From JAHBXE01 sp044222195 (GTDB taxonomy: Bacteria > Planctomycetota > Phycisphaerae > Phycisphaerales > UBA1924), in NCBI GenBank assembly GCA_044222195.1, contig JBGANS010000005.1, forward strand, positions 1 to 64,000: 64,000 nt of DNA, written 5' to 3'. The translations under genes and the position numbers were made by a program. The notes under the pieces are model-generated. The model saw nothing but the letters and a program-made list of their open reading frames with translations, did no database searches and had not been told where the DNA came from. This document shows, in pieces, positions 9,066-17,794 of this stretch. Each line of letters opens with the position of its first letter. The first letter of the stretch is position 1.

Positions 9066-10292
9066 TCAGCGCCGGCCCGCGGGGGCCCGGCGCTTGGTCT
9101 TCTTCGCGGGCTTCCGTGCCGCTGGCTTTGACTTCTTCGCCTTCTTTGCGGGCTTGCCGGCGGCCTTGCCATTGCCGCCGTAGCTGGCGGGAATGCCCTG
9201 CTTCCACGTGTCCGCGAAGCGCGACTCGGGATTGAACCCATCGCCGGGGATCGGGTGCGAGCCCTTCGTGAACGTGCTGATGCTGGAGAGGTGCGCCGTC
9301 TTGGCGTTGTACTTGGCGGTGAACTCTTCGTGGATCCATCGGTAGGTCTTCTCCATCCCGTCGCGAAGGCGAGTGTCCGGCTCCCAGTTGAGGTACTGAC
9401 GGATCTTGGCGTTATCGCTGTTGCGGCCCGCGACGCCGCGGGGCGCGTCGAGCTTGTAGTGGCGGTTGAGCTTGATGCCGGCGATGTCCTCGGCGATGTC
9501 TACCAGTTGATTGATGGAGACAAGTTCCGAGCTGCCGAGGTTGATCGGCTCGAGGATGTTCGAGTGCGTGATCGCCTGGATGCCCTTCACGCAGTCATCG
9601 ATGTACATGAACGACCGCGTCTGTGTTCCATCGCCCCAGATCTCGATGTCGTGCTTCCCGCTGACGACGGCGGATATCACCTTGCGGCAAATCGCGGCCG
9701 GCGCCTTCTCGCGCCCGCCTTCCCACGTGCCGTTGGGTCCGTACACGTTGTGGAAGCGCGCGACACGCGTGTTGAGTCCAAAGTCCTCGCGGAAGTGCCG
9801 GCACATGCGCTCGGAGAAAAGCTTCTCCCAGCCGTACCCGTCCTCGGGCAGCCCGGGATAGGCGTCCGCCTCCTTGAGGGCCGTGATGTTCGGGTCCTTC
9901 TGCTTGTCCGCGTTGTACACGCACGCCGATGAGGCGTAGAAGAACCGGTCGATCCCCGCCTCCTGCGCCGCCATGATCATGTGCGTATTCGTCAGCACGC
10001 TGAGCATGCAGAGTGCTTTGTTGTTCTCGATGAACCCCATCCCGCCCATGTCCGCCGCGAGCTGGTAGACCTCTTTCGCGCCCTTGCACAGCGTCCGGCA
10101 GATCCGGAAGTCGCGGCAGTCGCCCTTGGTCGGCCCGGCAAAGTTCTCGGCCTTGCGGTGGACCTGGTACCACTCATCCAGCGGCTTGATATCCGCCCCG
10201 CGGACCCGGTACCCCTGCCTCAGAAACTCGCCCACCAGGTGCCCGCCGATAAAGCCACCCGCACCCGCGACGACGATCAGATCGCTCTTCAT
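9066..10292 (-). CDS. GDP-mannose 3,5-epimerase-like NAD-dependent epimerase with basic tail
   Basis: A 408-residue short-chain epimerase. It has the dinucleotide-binding GAGGFIGGHL at residues 9-18, the hallmark AADMGGMGFI of plant GDP-mannose 3,5-epimerase, the catalytic Y-x3-K in YGWEK, and RFHNVYGPNGTWEGGREKAPAA, also characteristic of that enzyme. It would convert GDP-D-mannose to GDP-L-galactose or GDP-L-gulose and so supply an L-sugar to the polymer. Residues from about 375 form an unusual Lys/Ala/Pro tail with repeated PAKK-like motifs, absent from plant enzymes. The start MKSDLIVV is chosen because the first beta-strand begins there. Exact substrate is inferred from the family motifs. 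Confidence 0.9.
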   Translation of the reverse strand: MKSDLIVVAGAGGFIGGHLVGEFLRQGYRVRGADIKPLDEWYQVHRKAENFAGPTKGDCRDFRICRTLCKGAKEVYQLAADMGGMGFIENNKALCMLSVLTNTHMIMAAQEAGIDRFFYASSACVYNADKQKDPNITALKEADAYPGLPEDGYGWEKLFSERMCRHFREDFGLNTRVARFHNVYGPNGTWEGGREKAPAAICRKVISAVVSGKHDIEIWGDGTQTRSFMYIDDCVKGIQAITHSNILEPINLGSSELVSINQLVDIAEDIAGIKLNRHYKLDAPRGVAGRNSDNAKIRQYLNWEPDTRLRDGMEKTYRWIHEEFTAKYNAKTAHLSSISTFTKGSHPIPGDGFNPESRFADTWKQGIPASYGGNGKAAGKPAKKAKKSKPAARKPAKKTKRRAPAGRR

Positions 10293-10498
10293 TCCAGAAT
10301 CCCCGGGCCACTGACGGCGGCCCAACCGCACACCGCGAGACCTCTCCCGCGGCCGCAACCTCTTTCTCATTTCCTATCGGACCCGCTGCCTTCCTCCAGG
10401 AAGGTGCAGGGGAGCGAAAAACCACCAGACTTTGGCCGACCTACGCATCATATCGAACCCCGGTTCGCGAGCAATATCGGCACGCAACGGGCCCTTCG

Positions 10499-11641
10499 TC
10501 AGGGACCATGCACGACGGTCCCGCCGGTTTTGACGGCCGCGTCCCACGCCTTGGCCTCCGATCCCAGCCGAAAGCCGAGCGCGTGAACCTCTTTCATGTA
10601 GCTCGCATCGAGAAACCCCTCGGGCTCCTTGCGTCCCGGGTCCAGCGGGAGCGACGCCGCCGCAAACGTCCCTCCGATCCGGTCCGCGAACCGGTGAACC
10701 TCATCAAGGTCCCGCACCAGCGCGGCGTCGATCATGACCTGCACCGTTCGCGCGGTGATCGGGATGATCTGATTCCTGATCATCCGCGCCGGCGAGCCCA
10801 TTCTCCGGTTGATCACCACCCACACCCGCGCATTCTTGCCCGTGAGAATCCCGGCCAGGTCCTCGCCGTGCTCGAGGTCCGGCAGGAACAGTTGCCGCGT
10901 CAGCGCCCCGTCCGCGTGCATGCACCCGTCGATGAACACCGGCGGCACCAGGCTCGGGATCGACAGCGATGCCACCACGATTTCCCGAAAGCGCTCGACC
11001 CGGTCGTCCATGGGTCGCGATTCATCAGCCGCCAGCGCCGTCAGATTCCACACCCGCATCTCGCCCAGGTCGAGATTCGTTGTGCACACCTCCAGCACCC
11101 GCCCGCGCTTGGCCTCCCGAGCCACCGCCTTCACGACCGCGGCGTCGATGTACTTCCTGATCGTGGCCCGCAGCGGCGTCGAAGACGCGTACGCGCTCGA
11201 CGCCAGGATCGACACCCACGGATACGGCGTGTAGACATCGCTCGTCGCGTGCGAGGTGTACATCGCCCGCAGCGGCCCGTCCCCCGCCGCGCCCAGAAAC
11301 GCGAACACCGCGATCAGCGAGCCCGTGCTCGAGCCCGTGACCAGGTCAAACTCCGGTCGCGATCCTGACGCTCCCCACCCCTCGATGAGGCCGGCGCCAA
11401 ACGCCCCGCTCTGGCCCCCGCTTGAAAGCACAAGTATGTTCGGCGCTGCGCCCTGCGCCATCCGGCGCGAGAGCGCCGAGAGCGCCGCCGTCGTGTCCGC
11501 CTGCTGCTCCCGCCTCGCCGCTTCCAAAGCCTCCGGAGCGACCGGCCGCTCCGCCACGCCCCCCTTCGGCAACGGCCTCGGCGGGCCGGAGCATCCGGAC
11601 AGAACCACCACACATGCCGCGCTCGTGACCAGCTTTCTCAC
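10499..11641 (-). CDS. Patatin-like phospholipase, lipoprotein
   Basis: A 380-residue lipoprotein. The lipobox LSGC places the modified cysteine at residue 17. The catalytic domain shows the glycine-rich oxyanion motif SSGGQSGAFGAG, the nucleophile elbow G-x-S-x-G as GSSTG near residue 104, and the dyad aspartate in DGA near residue 243, the Ser-Asp arrangement of patatin-like acyl hydrolases. It probably hydrolyses acyl esters of lipids at the periplasmic or outer-membrane face. Its ATG overlaps the stop of the phosphatase gene as ATGA, so the two are coupled. The usual transmembrane barrel found in some bacterial patatins is missing. Confidence 0.92.
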   Translation of the reverse strand: MRKLVTSAACVVVLSGCSGPPRPLPKGGVAERPVAPEALEAARREQQADTTAALSALSRRMAQGAAPNILVLSSGGQSGAFGAGLIEGWGASGSRPEFDLVTGSSTGSLIAVFAFLGAAGDGPLRAMYTSHATSDVYTPYPWVSILASSAYASSTPLRATIRKYIDAAVVKAVAREAKRGRVLEVCTTNLDLGEMRVWNLTALAADESRPMDDRVERFREIVVASLSIPSLVPPVFIDGCMHADGALTRQLFLPDLEHGEDLAGILTGKNARVWVVINRRMGSPARMIRNQIIPITARTVQVMIDAALVRDLDEVHRFADRIGGTFAAASLPLDPGRKEPEGFLDASYMKEVHALGFRLGSEAKAWDAAVKTGGTVVHGP

Positions 11642-12657
11642 GCGGTAAGGGTACGCGAAATCGCGCCCATCAGGTGCCCGTGCACCCTCGCGGGCGCGGC
11701 CACAATCCCCCGGTTTTTCGACAGGTGCCGCCCCTGCGAGAAGTCCAGTTCTCGACCCTCGATATCCGTCACCGACACGCCGCCCTCGGCCGCGATCAAC
11801 GCTCCCGCGGCGTGATCCCAGATGAGTTCAACGTAGCCGCGCCTCGTCGGCATCCGCAGGTACACATCCGCCTGGCCGCGCGCCACCACCGCGTACTTCG
11901 CCTGGCTGTCGATCCGCACCGGCTCTCGCTGAGCGATCCCCCGCCCGGCGAGATCGTCCATCACCTGCCGGGTCGTGTCAAAGTTCGAGTGCGACTCTTC
12001 CACGGATGTGCACAGTGTGATTGGATCGTTCGCCGCGTGCTCCAGCCGGGTGATCTTCACCGGGTGCGCGTCGGGGTGATCGGCCGGAGTCTCGTACAGC
12101 CCCTCGCCCTTGATGCAGAAGTACAGCGTCCCGTGCCGATCGGGCCGGTCCAGCGGCGCCGAAAAGTCCCTCGCCAGGTTCGGGCACCCGAGAGCGCCGA
12201 TCACCGGCACGCCCCGCTCGATGTACGCCAGCGACACCGCGTACTGCCCCCCGCGAAGAAACCCCTTGGTTCCATCGATCGGATCCAGCGTCCAGAACGC
12301 CGCGTGATGCGGATCACCCGCGCCGATATCGATCGCCTCAAGCAGCGACTTCTCTGTCGCCCCCGGCCATGACTCCCGCGCCGCGGCCAGGGTCGCATCC
12401 AGTTGCGCCGCATTCTCCGGGTTGCGAAGAAACGCCGACGTCTCCTCGCCGACAAGAATCAACTCGCCCGGCAGCCGCTCGCGCAGAATGTGGGCGACCA
12501 CGGCCTGGCTCGCAAAGTCCGCCACCGTCACCGGGCTGCGGTCGTCTTTCACGATCCGCGCCACGCGCTGCATGTCGCCCTGCACCACCCGCGTCACGCG
12601 GCAGGCCGCGGCGACAGCCGCAACCGCGGCGGACACAAGTTCAGCGGGATCGCGCAT
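11638..12657 (-). CDS. cysQ: 3'(2'),5'-bisphosphate nucleotidase / inositol-phosphatase family (CysQ/HAL2-like)
   Basis: A 339-residue Li-sensitive phosphatase fold protein. Metal ligands are in GEE (about residue 70), in DPIDGTKGF (about 122-130) and in the C-terminal WDHAAG. The sequence FLRGGQYAVSLAYI and the length are closest to the HAL2/SAL1-type 3'-phosphoadenosine 5'-phosphate phosphatases. The expected role is removal of PAP, the by-product of PAPS-dependent sulfotransfer, which fits with APS kinase about 2 kb upstream and ATP sulfurylase at 21332. A TACCGT box at 12663-12668 is five bases before the ATG and there is no Shine-Dalgarno, suggesting a leaderless start. The gene symbol is by family and not proven. 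Confidence 0.87.
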   Translation of the reverse strand: MRDPAELVSAAVAAVAAACRVTRVVQGDMQRVARIVKDDRSPVTVADFASQAVVAHILRERLPGELILVGEETSAFLRNPENAAQLDATLAAARESWPGATEKSLLEAIDIGAGDPHHAAFWTLDPIDGTKGFLRGGQYAVSLAYIERGVPVIGALGCPNLARDFSAPLDRPDRHGTLYFCIKGEGLYETPADHPDAHPVKITRLEHAANDPITLCTSVEESHSNFDTTRQVMDDLAGRGIAQREPVRIDSQAKYAVVARGQADVYLRMPTRRGYVELIWDHAAGALIAAEGGVSVTDIEGRELDFSQGRHLSKNRGIVAAPARVHGHLMGAISRTLTA

Positions 12658-12662
12658 GCCCC

Positions 12663-12668
12663 ACGGTA
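12663..12668 (-). promoter_or_regulatory. Candidate -10 box of a leaderless transcript (phosphatase gene)
   Basis: TACCGT on the minus strand, five bases before the ATG at 12657; no Shine-Dalgarno precedes that start. It is part of a pattern seen at about a dozen starts in this window. Confidence 0.4.
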
Positions 12669-12705
12669 CGCGTCCCGGACCTCAGGGGCGCGATCGCGCC
12701 CGGCG

Positions 12706-13509
12706 TCAGGTCCTGGCAATCAGGTGTTTGCGCGGCGCACGATCCGTGAACTCGCGCCCGCCGGTCGTAAAGAAGCGGTACCCCAGCGGCGAGAGAAGAT
12801 CCATGAGCTCCCCCGTTTCTTCGGGCGAGTGCGTCTCGAGAATCATCGCCGGCTTCGATGTCTTGAGCATCCCCATCCCGCCCCGCAACGCGGCCATCTC
12901 GGCCCCTTCGATGTCAACCTTCATCAGGTCGGGCGCGGGCCTGGTCCTGGCGATCTCATCGAGCGTCATCGCGGGAACGCGAATCGTCCGCAGCCGCGAT
13001 CGGTCCTCAACCGCCCCGTCCGGCGGCGGAAGGTCCGCCAGCCGCTGCACCTGGGCCGTGTCCGAGTCCGTGAACTCCAGCGTGCCGGGTTGATCCGAGA
13101 CCGCGGCCGCGATGACCTCGGTCCCGGCAATCCCGTTGACGCGCACCTGTTCGCGAAGCTGCCGCGCCGTCCGCGGGTGCGCCTCGATCGCGACGATGTG
13201 AAACCCCGGCGCCATCGTGCGGGCCGCCAGCAAGGTGTAGAAGCCCCAGTTGGCGCCAATGTCCCACAGGCACCGCTTGCCCTTGATCTCGGCCAGGAAC
13301 GCGCCCGGCAGGTCAGTCTCCCAGTTGGTTTCCACCATCGTGCGGTCGGCCGTAGACCACGCGAACTTGCGGTACTTCATCCCCGCGAGCGGTCCGACCG
13401 CGATCGGAAAGATGCGCCCTTCTTGCTGGAAGAGCCGCGCATAGGCCGCTCTCGCGGCCGGTCCGACCACCGGCACGCGCAGGGCCATCTTCAGTGGGGC
13501 TTTCAGCAC
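12706..13509 (-). CDS. FkbM-family SAM-dependent methyltransferase
   Basis: A 267-residue methyltransferase. The SAM-binding glycine motif is in WDIGANWGFYT (about residues 83-93), followed by an acidic end of strand 2 in IVAIEAHP and the FkbM-type DLMKVDIEGAEMAALRG. FkbM proteins methylate hydroxyl groups of sugars or polyketides, so O-methylation of a polysaccharide sugar is likely. The GTG at 13509 is chosen because GGAG lies eight bases upstream; an alternative GTG at 13632 overlaps the upstream stop as GTGA but would add 41 residues without recognisable homology. Confidence 0.87.
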   Translation of the reverse strand: MLKAPLKMALRVPVVGPAARAAYARLFQQEGRIFPIAVGPLAGMKYRKFAWSTADRTMVETNWETDLPGAFLAEIKGKRCLWDIGANWGFYTLLAARTMAPGFHIVAIEAHPRTARQLREQVRVNGIAGTEVIAAAVSDQPGTLEFTDSDTAQVQRLADLPPPDGAVEDRSRLRTIRVPAMTLDEIARTRPAPDLMKVDIEGAEMAALRGGMGMLKTSKPAMILETHSPEETGELMDLLSPLGYRFFTTGGREFTDRAPRKHLIART

Positions 13510-13628
13510 GGATGATTCTCCACAGGCCCGCCAGTCTAAGCGAAGTCCTGACAGATCGCGCCCCGCAACACGCGAAAGGGCAACGAAATCGCGGTGATCC
13601 GGTACGCACGAGCGGCGATTCGCGACGC

Positions 13629-14726
13629 TCACTTGTCGCCCGAACGCGACGACTCCCGGATCACTCGCGCGATCGCGGCCCTCACCTCGGCGCCTCGGTG
13701 CCGGTGAAGGCCGTGCCCCTCTCCCTCGATCAGTGTCACCCCGATGTGCGGGCTGTTCACCATCGACCGCTTGATGTAGTCAGCATTGCCCACCGGCACG
13801 AGCGTGTCCGCCGTCCCGTGCACCACTTCCACCGGGCACCGGACCCGACCCAGCACCAGTGCCAGCAGACGCGTCTGCTCGCCCGCGCCCTTGATCTCCG
13901 AGTTCGACGTGTCGTACAGCCCCGGCATCTTCATGTCGATCGGCGCCGTGGACGTCACATCGTTGTACCAGCTGGGTGTTTCAAGGGATGGGTCGAGAGA
14001 GCCCGCCAGGATCACCAGTCCGCGAACCCTGTCCGGATAGTCCGCGGCGATGCGAGCCACGATGGGGCCGCCAAGCGAGTGCCCGACCAGGATCGGCCAA
14101 GCTCCATCGCGCTCCACCAGCAACGCCGAGATCGCCCTCGCCTGATCCTCAAAGGACGGCACCGGTCCCGAAGTCGCCGATCTCCCGAATCCCAGCCGAT
14201 CCACCGCGATCGACTCAATCCCCGGCACAGGATCCAGCAGGTAGTCCGCGTACACGCCCGCGTGGCCCGGAGTGCCGTGCACATAGATAAGCCGCGGCTG
14301 TTTCTCGTCGCCGACAGCGTAGTACCAGAGCCGATGTCCGTTCGATCCGTCGACCGAGTCGCGCCTGGTCGCCCGATCAAGCTGGCGCAGCGTCTCCGGC
14401 GTCAACGCATACCGCACCGCCATTCCCACCGAGAGCATCGACAGCGCCGCGCCTGCGAGCGCGAGCCCCAGCCGCGCCGCCGCCGCCCGCCCTTGATCCG
14501 CGCCCTCCATTCGCCGGGTCAGCCACCATTCCAGTCCGAAGTACACGATTCCCCACGCCGGCACCATCGCCGCGTAGGACACCCAGCTCTCACCGGCGTC
14601 GACATACAGCACCGCGGCCGCCGCGAGCACGAATGTCGTGATTACCGCGATGACTCTGGCACACCATGTCAAAGCGGAGAGCACCATGCAATACTCACCC
14701 GGGCCGGCGTCGAGCCTTCCGGTCAT
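13629..14726 (-). CDS. Membrane-anchored alpha/beta hydrolase
   Basis: A 365-residue protein with three or four N-terminal hydrophobic segments (about residues 14-105) followed by an alpha/beta-hydrolase domain. That domain shows the oxyanion-loop HGTPGHAGVY, the nucleophile elbow GHSLGG, the acid in HGTADTLVP and the catalytic histidine in GEGHGLHRH. The full triad is therefore present. The substrate is unknown; the extracytoplasmic or cytoplasmic side of the catalytic domain cannot be fixed from sequence. The ATG at 14726 has AGAGG four bases upstream; a GTG at 14741 is an alternative. Confidence 0.85.
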   Translation of the reverse strand: MTGRLDAGPGEYCMVLSALTWCARVIAVITTFVLAAAAVLYVDAGESWVSYAAMVPAWGIVYFGLEWWLTRRMEGADQGRAAAARLGLALAGAALSMLSVGMAVRYALTPETLRQLDRATRRDSVDGSNGHRLWYYAVGDEKQPRLIYVHGTPGHAGVYADYLLDPVPGIESIAVDRLGFGRSATSGPVPSFEDQARAISALLVERDGAWPILVGHSLGGPIVARIAADYPDRVRGLVILAGSLDPSLETPSWYNDVTSTAPIDMKMPGLYDTSNSEIKGAGEQTRLLALVLGRVRCPVEVVHGTADTLVPVGNADYIKRSMVNSPHIGVTLIEGEGHGLHRHRGAEVRAAIARVIRESSRSGDK

Positions 14727-14807
14727 ACGACCTCTTCGCACGTGCGTTCGTAAGCGCTCGCCCGATCGTTCTGCTTCGAACGCTCGCGACCCACGGCCGA
14801 GCCCCGA

Positions 14808-15425
14808 TCAGCCCGAAATCACGCCGCGCTTGGCCAGGTCCGCCAGGCACGCCGCCACGCTCTCCTCCACACTCATGGTGGCGGGCTTGAGGATCATCTC
14901 GGCCTTCTGCGGCGCTTCGTAGGGGTCGTCGATGCCCGTGAAGCCCTTGAGCTCCCCGGCCCGAGCCTTCTTATATAGACCCTTGGGATCGCGCTGCTCG
15001 CACACCTCGATGGGTGCATCGACAAAGACCTCGATGAAGGCGATGCCGTCTTTCTCGTGCATCGCCCGGGCCAGGTCCCGGTCCTTGCGGTACGGGCTGA
15101 TGAAGCTCGTGAGCGCCACGCACCCAGAGTCCGCGAACAGCTTCGCGACCTCTCCAATACGGCGGATGTTCTCAGCCCGATCGTCCGCGCTGAACCCAAG
15201 GTTCTTGTTCAGCCCGTGCCGGATGTTGTCCCCATCCAGCCGGTAGCAATGCACCCCCCGCTGCACCAGCACCTGCTCCAGCGCTGAAGCAATCGTCGAC
15301 TTCCCCGAGGCCGAAAGCCCCGTAAACCACATGGTGCACCCCTTGGCCTTGAGGTGCTTCCACCGCTCCTCCTTGGTCAGGTTGCCGGCGTGCCAATGGA
15401 TGTTCGTCGCTCTTTGGTCGGCCAC
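14808..15425 (-). CDS. cysC: Adenylylsulfate kinase (APS kinase)
   Basis: A 205-residue APS kinase, full length for the single-domain enzyme. The Walker A is GLSASGKST near residue 35, followed by YRLDGDNIRHGLNKNLGFS, SFISPYRKDRDLAR and the C-terminal FTGIDDPYEAP, all hallmarks of the family. It phosphorylates APS to PAPS in the cytoplasm. The start is GTG at 15425 with GGAG eight bases upstream; the longer open frame adds a Pro-rich stretch that is clearly leader DNA. ATP sulfurylase lies about 6 kb away on the other strand and a PAP phosphatase is in this operon direction. Confidence 0.95.
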   Translation of the reverse strand: MADQRATNIHWHAGNLTKEERWKHLKAKGCTMWFTGLSASGKSTIASALEQVLVQRGVHCYRLDGDNIRHGLNKNLGFSADDRAENIRRIGEVAKLFADSGCVALTSFISPYRKDRDLARAMHEKDGIAFIEVFVDAPIEVCEQRDPKGLYKKARAGELKGFTGIDDPYEAPQKAEMILKPATMSVEESVAACLADLAKRGVISG

Positions 15426-15606
15426 TTTCGTGCTCCAGGGCGGGGGTGGGGGAGGGGGGAGATAAGGCGGAGGCGAGTTTAGACCGGCCAACTTCTGGCG
15501 AGTCCCCAACCGGGTTGCGCACCTCACCCTCGTCCCTGGCTCAAGCTCCGGGCATTCAAGACAAACTCGACGACCCTGGGCAACGTCAGATGGCGTCAGT
15601 TGGTCC

Positions 15607-15634
15607 TTGACACCACCCGGAGAGCAGCTAAGTT
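15607..15634 (+). promoter_or_regulatory. Sigma70-type promoter of first mosaic secreted protein
   Basis: TTGACA at 15607-15612, a 16-base spacer and TAAGTT at 15629-15634 give a near-consensus promoter. The implied leader is about 75 bases and ends in a good TGGAGG ribosome site before the ATG at 15716. The whole gene-free stretch 15426-15715 holds only this signal and the divergent cysC start. Confidence 0.6.
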
Positions 15635-15715
15635 GAAGGTCGTCGTTTTCCCTTACTTCGCCGGGGTTTCGTTCGCCTCCGGCCGTTGTCTTCTTACTGA
15701 GTTGGAGGTTCGATC

Positions 15716-17461
15716 ATGCAGAAAGCAACTCTCTCCTTGGCCACCGTCCTCGCTCTCGCGTCGGGCACGGTCGCCCAGGTCGTCGTACCCAATGCCTCTA
15801 CCGCCGCCGAGGGAGACGGAACGTTCGCTCTCACCTCGACGACCGCCGGAGGCCGCACGTTTCAGTTGACGATCGACGCAAGCCAGTTGCTCTCGATCGT
15901 TGGTCAGCAGATCACGGGGCTGCGGTGGCGGCAAAATGGGCCCGGGACCGCGGCCTGGCCGCCCGTTCCGGCGAACTACGCCTCGTGGGATGTATTCGTC
16001 GGGCCGGGTGTTGATCCGTCGGCCGCCAGCAACACCTTCGCCTCGAACTTCACCTCAACCCCGACCCAGGTCCGCAGCGGGGCCTTCAGTTTCGCGGCAG
16101 GCAGCTTCAGCTTCGGCAGCTCACCAAACGCCTTTGGACCGTCGCTGGACTTCACGACACCGTACGTGTACACAGGCGGCGACCTGACCATTGAAATGCG
16201 TTTCGCCACCCAGACCGGCGCCACGACCCAAGCTCCGCTCGATGCGGTCTTGGCCTCGGGCGGTCCGGCCAATGGCTGGGGCGTTAACTTCAGCAGCCGC
16301 TGGACAGGAAGCGCGACCGGGACCACCGGCAACAACGCAAACTTCCCGGTGATGCAAGTGATCGCAACCCCCGGCGGCCCGACGGGCGCCTGCTGCCTCA
16401 CCTCGGGCGCTTCGAACTGCATTGTCACGACCTCGGCGGCGTGCGCTACCCAGGGCGGCACCTACGCCGGCGACAACGTGACTTGTGCCGCGGCGAACTG
16501 CGCACCGCTACCCACCGGCGCCTGCTGCAAGACCGACGGCACCTGCGAAGCGCTCACCCAAGTGGCCTGCCAGGCCATCTCCGGAGCCCTCTACTCCGGA
16601 AACAACATCACCTGCGCCAATGCCAACTGCGCCGCGGGCGGCGCGTGCTGCCTCTTCTCGTCCTGCTCAATTCTCACCTCCGCCGCCTGCATCGCCACCG
16701 GCGGCACCTGGCTGGGTGCCAGCTCGGCCTGCGCCGCATGCCCCACCCCATACGCCGAGGTCGGTGACGCGGGTGAACTTCCCGGGACCGCCCAGACACC
16801 CACCGGTGCCGGCGCCCTGGTCGGGATCACGGGTACGCTGACCACGAGCGACGCCGACATGTACAAGATCCGCGTTTGCGACGCCGCCAACTTCAGCGCC
16901 GCAACAGTGGGGCTGTCCACCGTTGACACCAACCTGTCGATCTACAGGTCCGACGGCACGGGTGTGGCGTGGAACGACGACCATGTCGTCATCCCACCCG
17001 AGGCCACCACCCTTCAGTCACGACTGACCAATCAGTTCGTCGGCCCCGCCGGCAACGGAGACTACTACCTCGCCGTGGCGCAGTTCAACAAGCTTCCTCA
17101 AGGCGCCAGTGGCAGCATCTGGATCAACGACAACACGGCCGGCCACGAGTATCGCTCCGAACGCGCTCCCGACGGTCCGGGCGCCGCTCAGCCCATCTCC
17201 GGCTGGACCACCATCACGGGAACCGGCGGAACCTATGGCATCCGCCTCGCCGGCGTCTGTTTCCCCGGCGCCTCCTGCTACGCCAACTGCGACGGCTCCA
17301 CCGGCAGCCCCGCCCTCACCGCCAACGACTTCCAATGCTTCATCAACAAGTACGCGGCCAACGACACGTACGCCAACTGCGACGGCAGCACCGGAAACCC
17401 GGCCCTCACCGCCAACGACTTCCAGTGCTTCATCAACAAGTACGCCGGCGGATGTTCTTGA
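15716..17461 (+). CDS. Secreted mosaic protein: unique N-domain, Cys-rich modules, DVUA0089/PPC-like domain, dockerin-like tail
   Basis: A 581-residue secreted protein. The signal peptide is MQKATLSLATVLALASGTVAQ. Residues 22-220 are a beta-rich N-domain of unknown family. Residues about 222-345 hold three cysteine modules with the pattern ACC...C...AAC...GG-Y-G...C...C. About residues 346-515 form a beta-sandwich like the DVUA0089/PPC group (DADMYKIRVCDAANFS, GPAGNGDYYLAV). The last 60 residues are two dockerin-like repeats (CDGSTGSPALTANDFQCF and a near copy) ending GGCS. A strong TGGAGG lies seven bases before the ATG and a terminator follows. It is paralogous to the two genes downstream; function unknown, probably cell surface. 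Confidence 0.9.
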   Translation: MQKATLSLATVLALASGTVAQVVVPNASTAAEGDGTFALTSTTAGGRTFQLTIDASQLLSIVGQQITGLRWRQNGPGTAAWPPVPANYASWDVFVGPGVDPSAASNTFASNFTSTPTQVRSGAFSFAAGSFSFGSSPNAFGPSLDFTTPYVYTGGDLTIEMRFATQTGATTQAPLDAVLASGGPANGWGVNFSSRWTGSATGTTGNNANFPVMQVIATPGGPTGACCLTSGASNCIVTTSAACATQGGTYAGDNVTCAAANCAPLPTGACCKTDGTCEALTQVACQAISGALYSGNNITCANANCAAGGACCLFSSCSILTSAACIATGGTWLGASSACAACPTPYAEVGDAGELPGTAQTPTGAGALVGITGTLTTSDADMYKIRVCDAANFSAATVGLSTVDTNLSIYRSDGTGVAWNDDHVVIPPEATTLQSRLTNQFVGPAGNGDYYLAVAQFNKLPQGASGSIWINDNTAGHEYRSERAPDGPGAAQPISGWTTITGTGGTYGIRLAGVCFPGASCYANCDGSTGSPALTANDFQCFINKYAANDTYANCDGSTGNPALTANDFQCFINKYAGGCS

Positions 17462-17494
17462 AACCGAGCAACCGACCACCCTTGGTCGCACCCG

Positions 17495-17525
17495 CGGGCG
17501 GCTCCTGAGCCGCCCGTTTTTTTTT
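17495..17525 (+). terminator. Rho-independent terminator
   Basis: A perfect ten-base GC-rich inverted repeat (CGGGCGGCTC/GAGCCGCCCG with a two-base centre) is followed by nine T residues, 33 bases after the stop of the first mosaic protein gene. Confidence 0.9.
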
Positions 17526-17669
17526 GCCTCGGGCGAGCGGAAGTGCCGTATGCCGCCCGCCAAGCTCCCAAAGCGCTGGGGGTCGCCCGGGCGAGGTTCG
17601 GGACACACAGTTACGAACACGGACATGCGTGTCCTCTGTTTGCCAACGAACGCCCACGCGAAGTTTTGC

Positions 17670-17698
17670 TTCCCAAAGCGACTCCCTTTCGGTAGCCT
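17670..17698 (+). promoter_or_regulatory. Weak promoter candidate upstream of second mosaic protein
   Basis: TTCCCA, a 17-base spacer and TAGCCT. The -35 is poor; the call is helped by its position about 95 bases before the start, similar to the leaders of the two paralogues. Confidence 0.3.
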
Positions 17699-17794
17699 CA
17701 GTTCAACGTTCGCCGCGGCCACGTCACGACGGATTCGAAGGTGCGTCGCCTGACTTCGTCCGACAAAGGCTCAAGGCTGCTCTGGAGGGTTGTG

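Larger units (their letters stand above)
17462..17794. other. Intergenic region between first and second mosaic secreted proteins
   Basis: Apart from the terminator at 17495 and a weak promoter candidate at 17670, this 333-base stretch shows only a small GGACA-TGCG-TGTCC hairpin near 17620. No gene is supported. Confidence 0.6.

Noticed and set aside
13510..13632. N-terminal extension of the FkbM methyltransferase from the GTG overlapping the previous stop
   Set aside because: The extension lacks family similarity and a good GGAG site precedes the GTG at 13509; kept only as an alternative.
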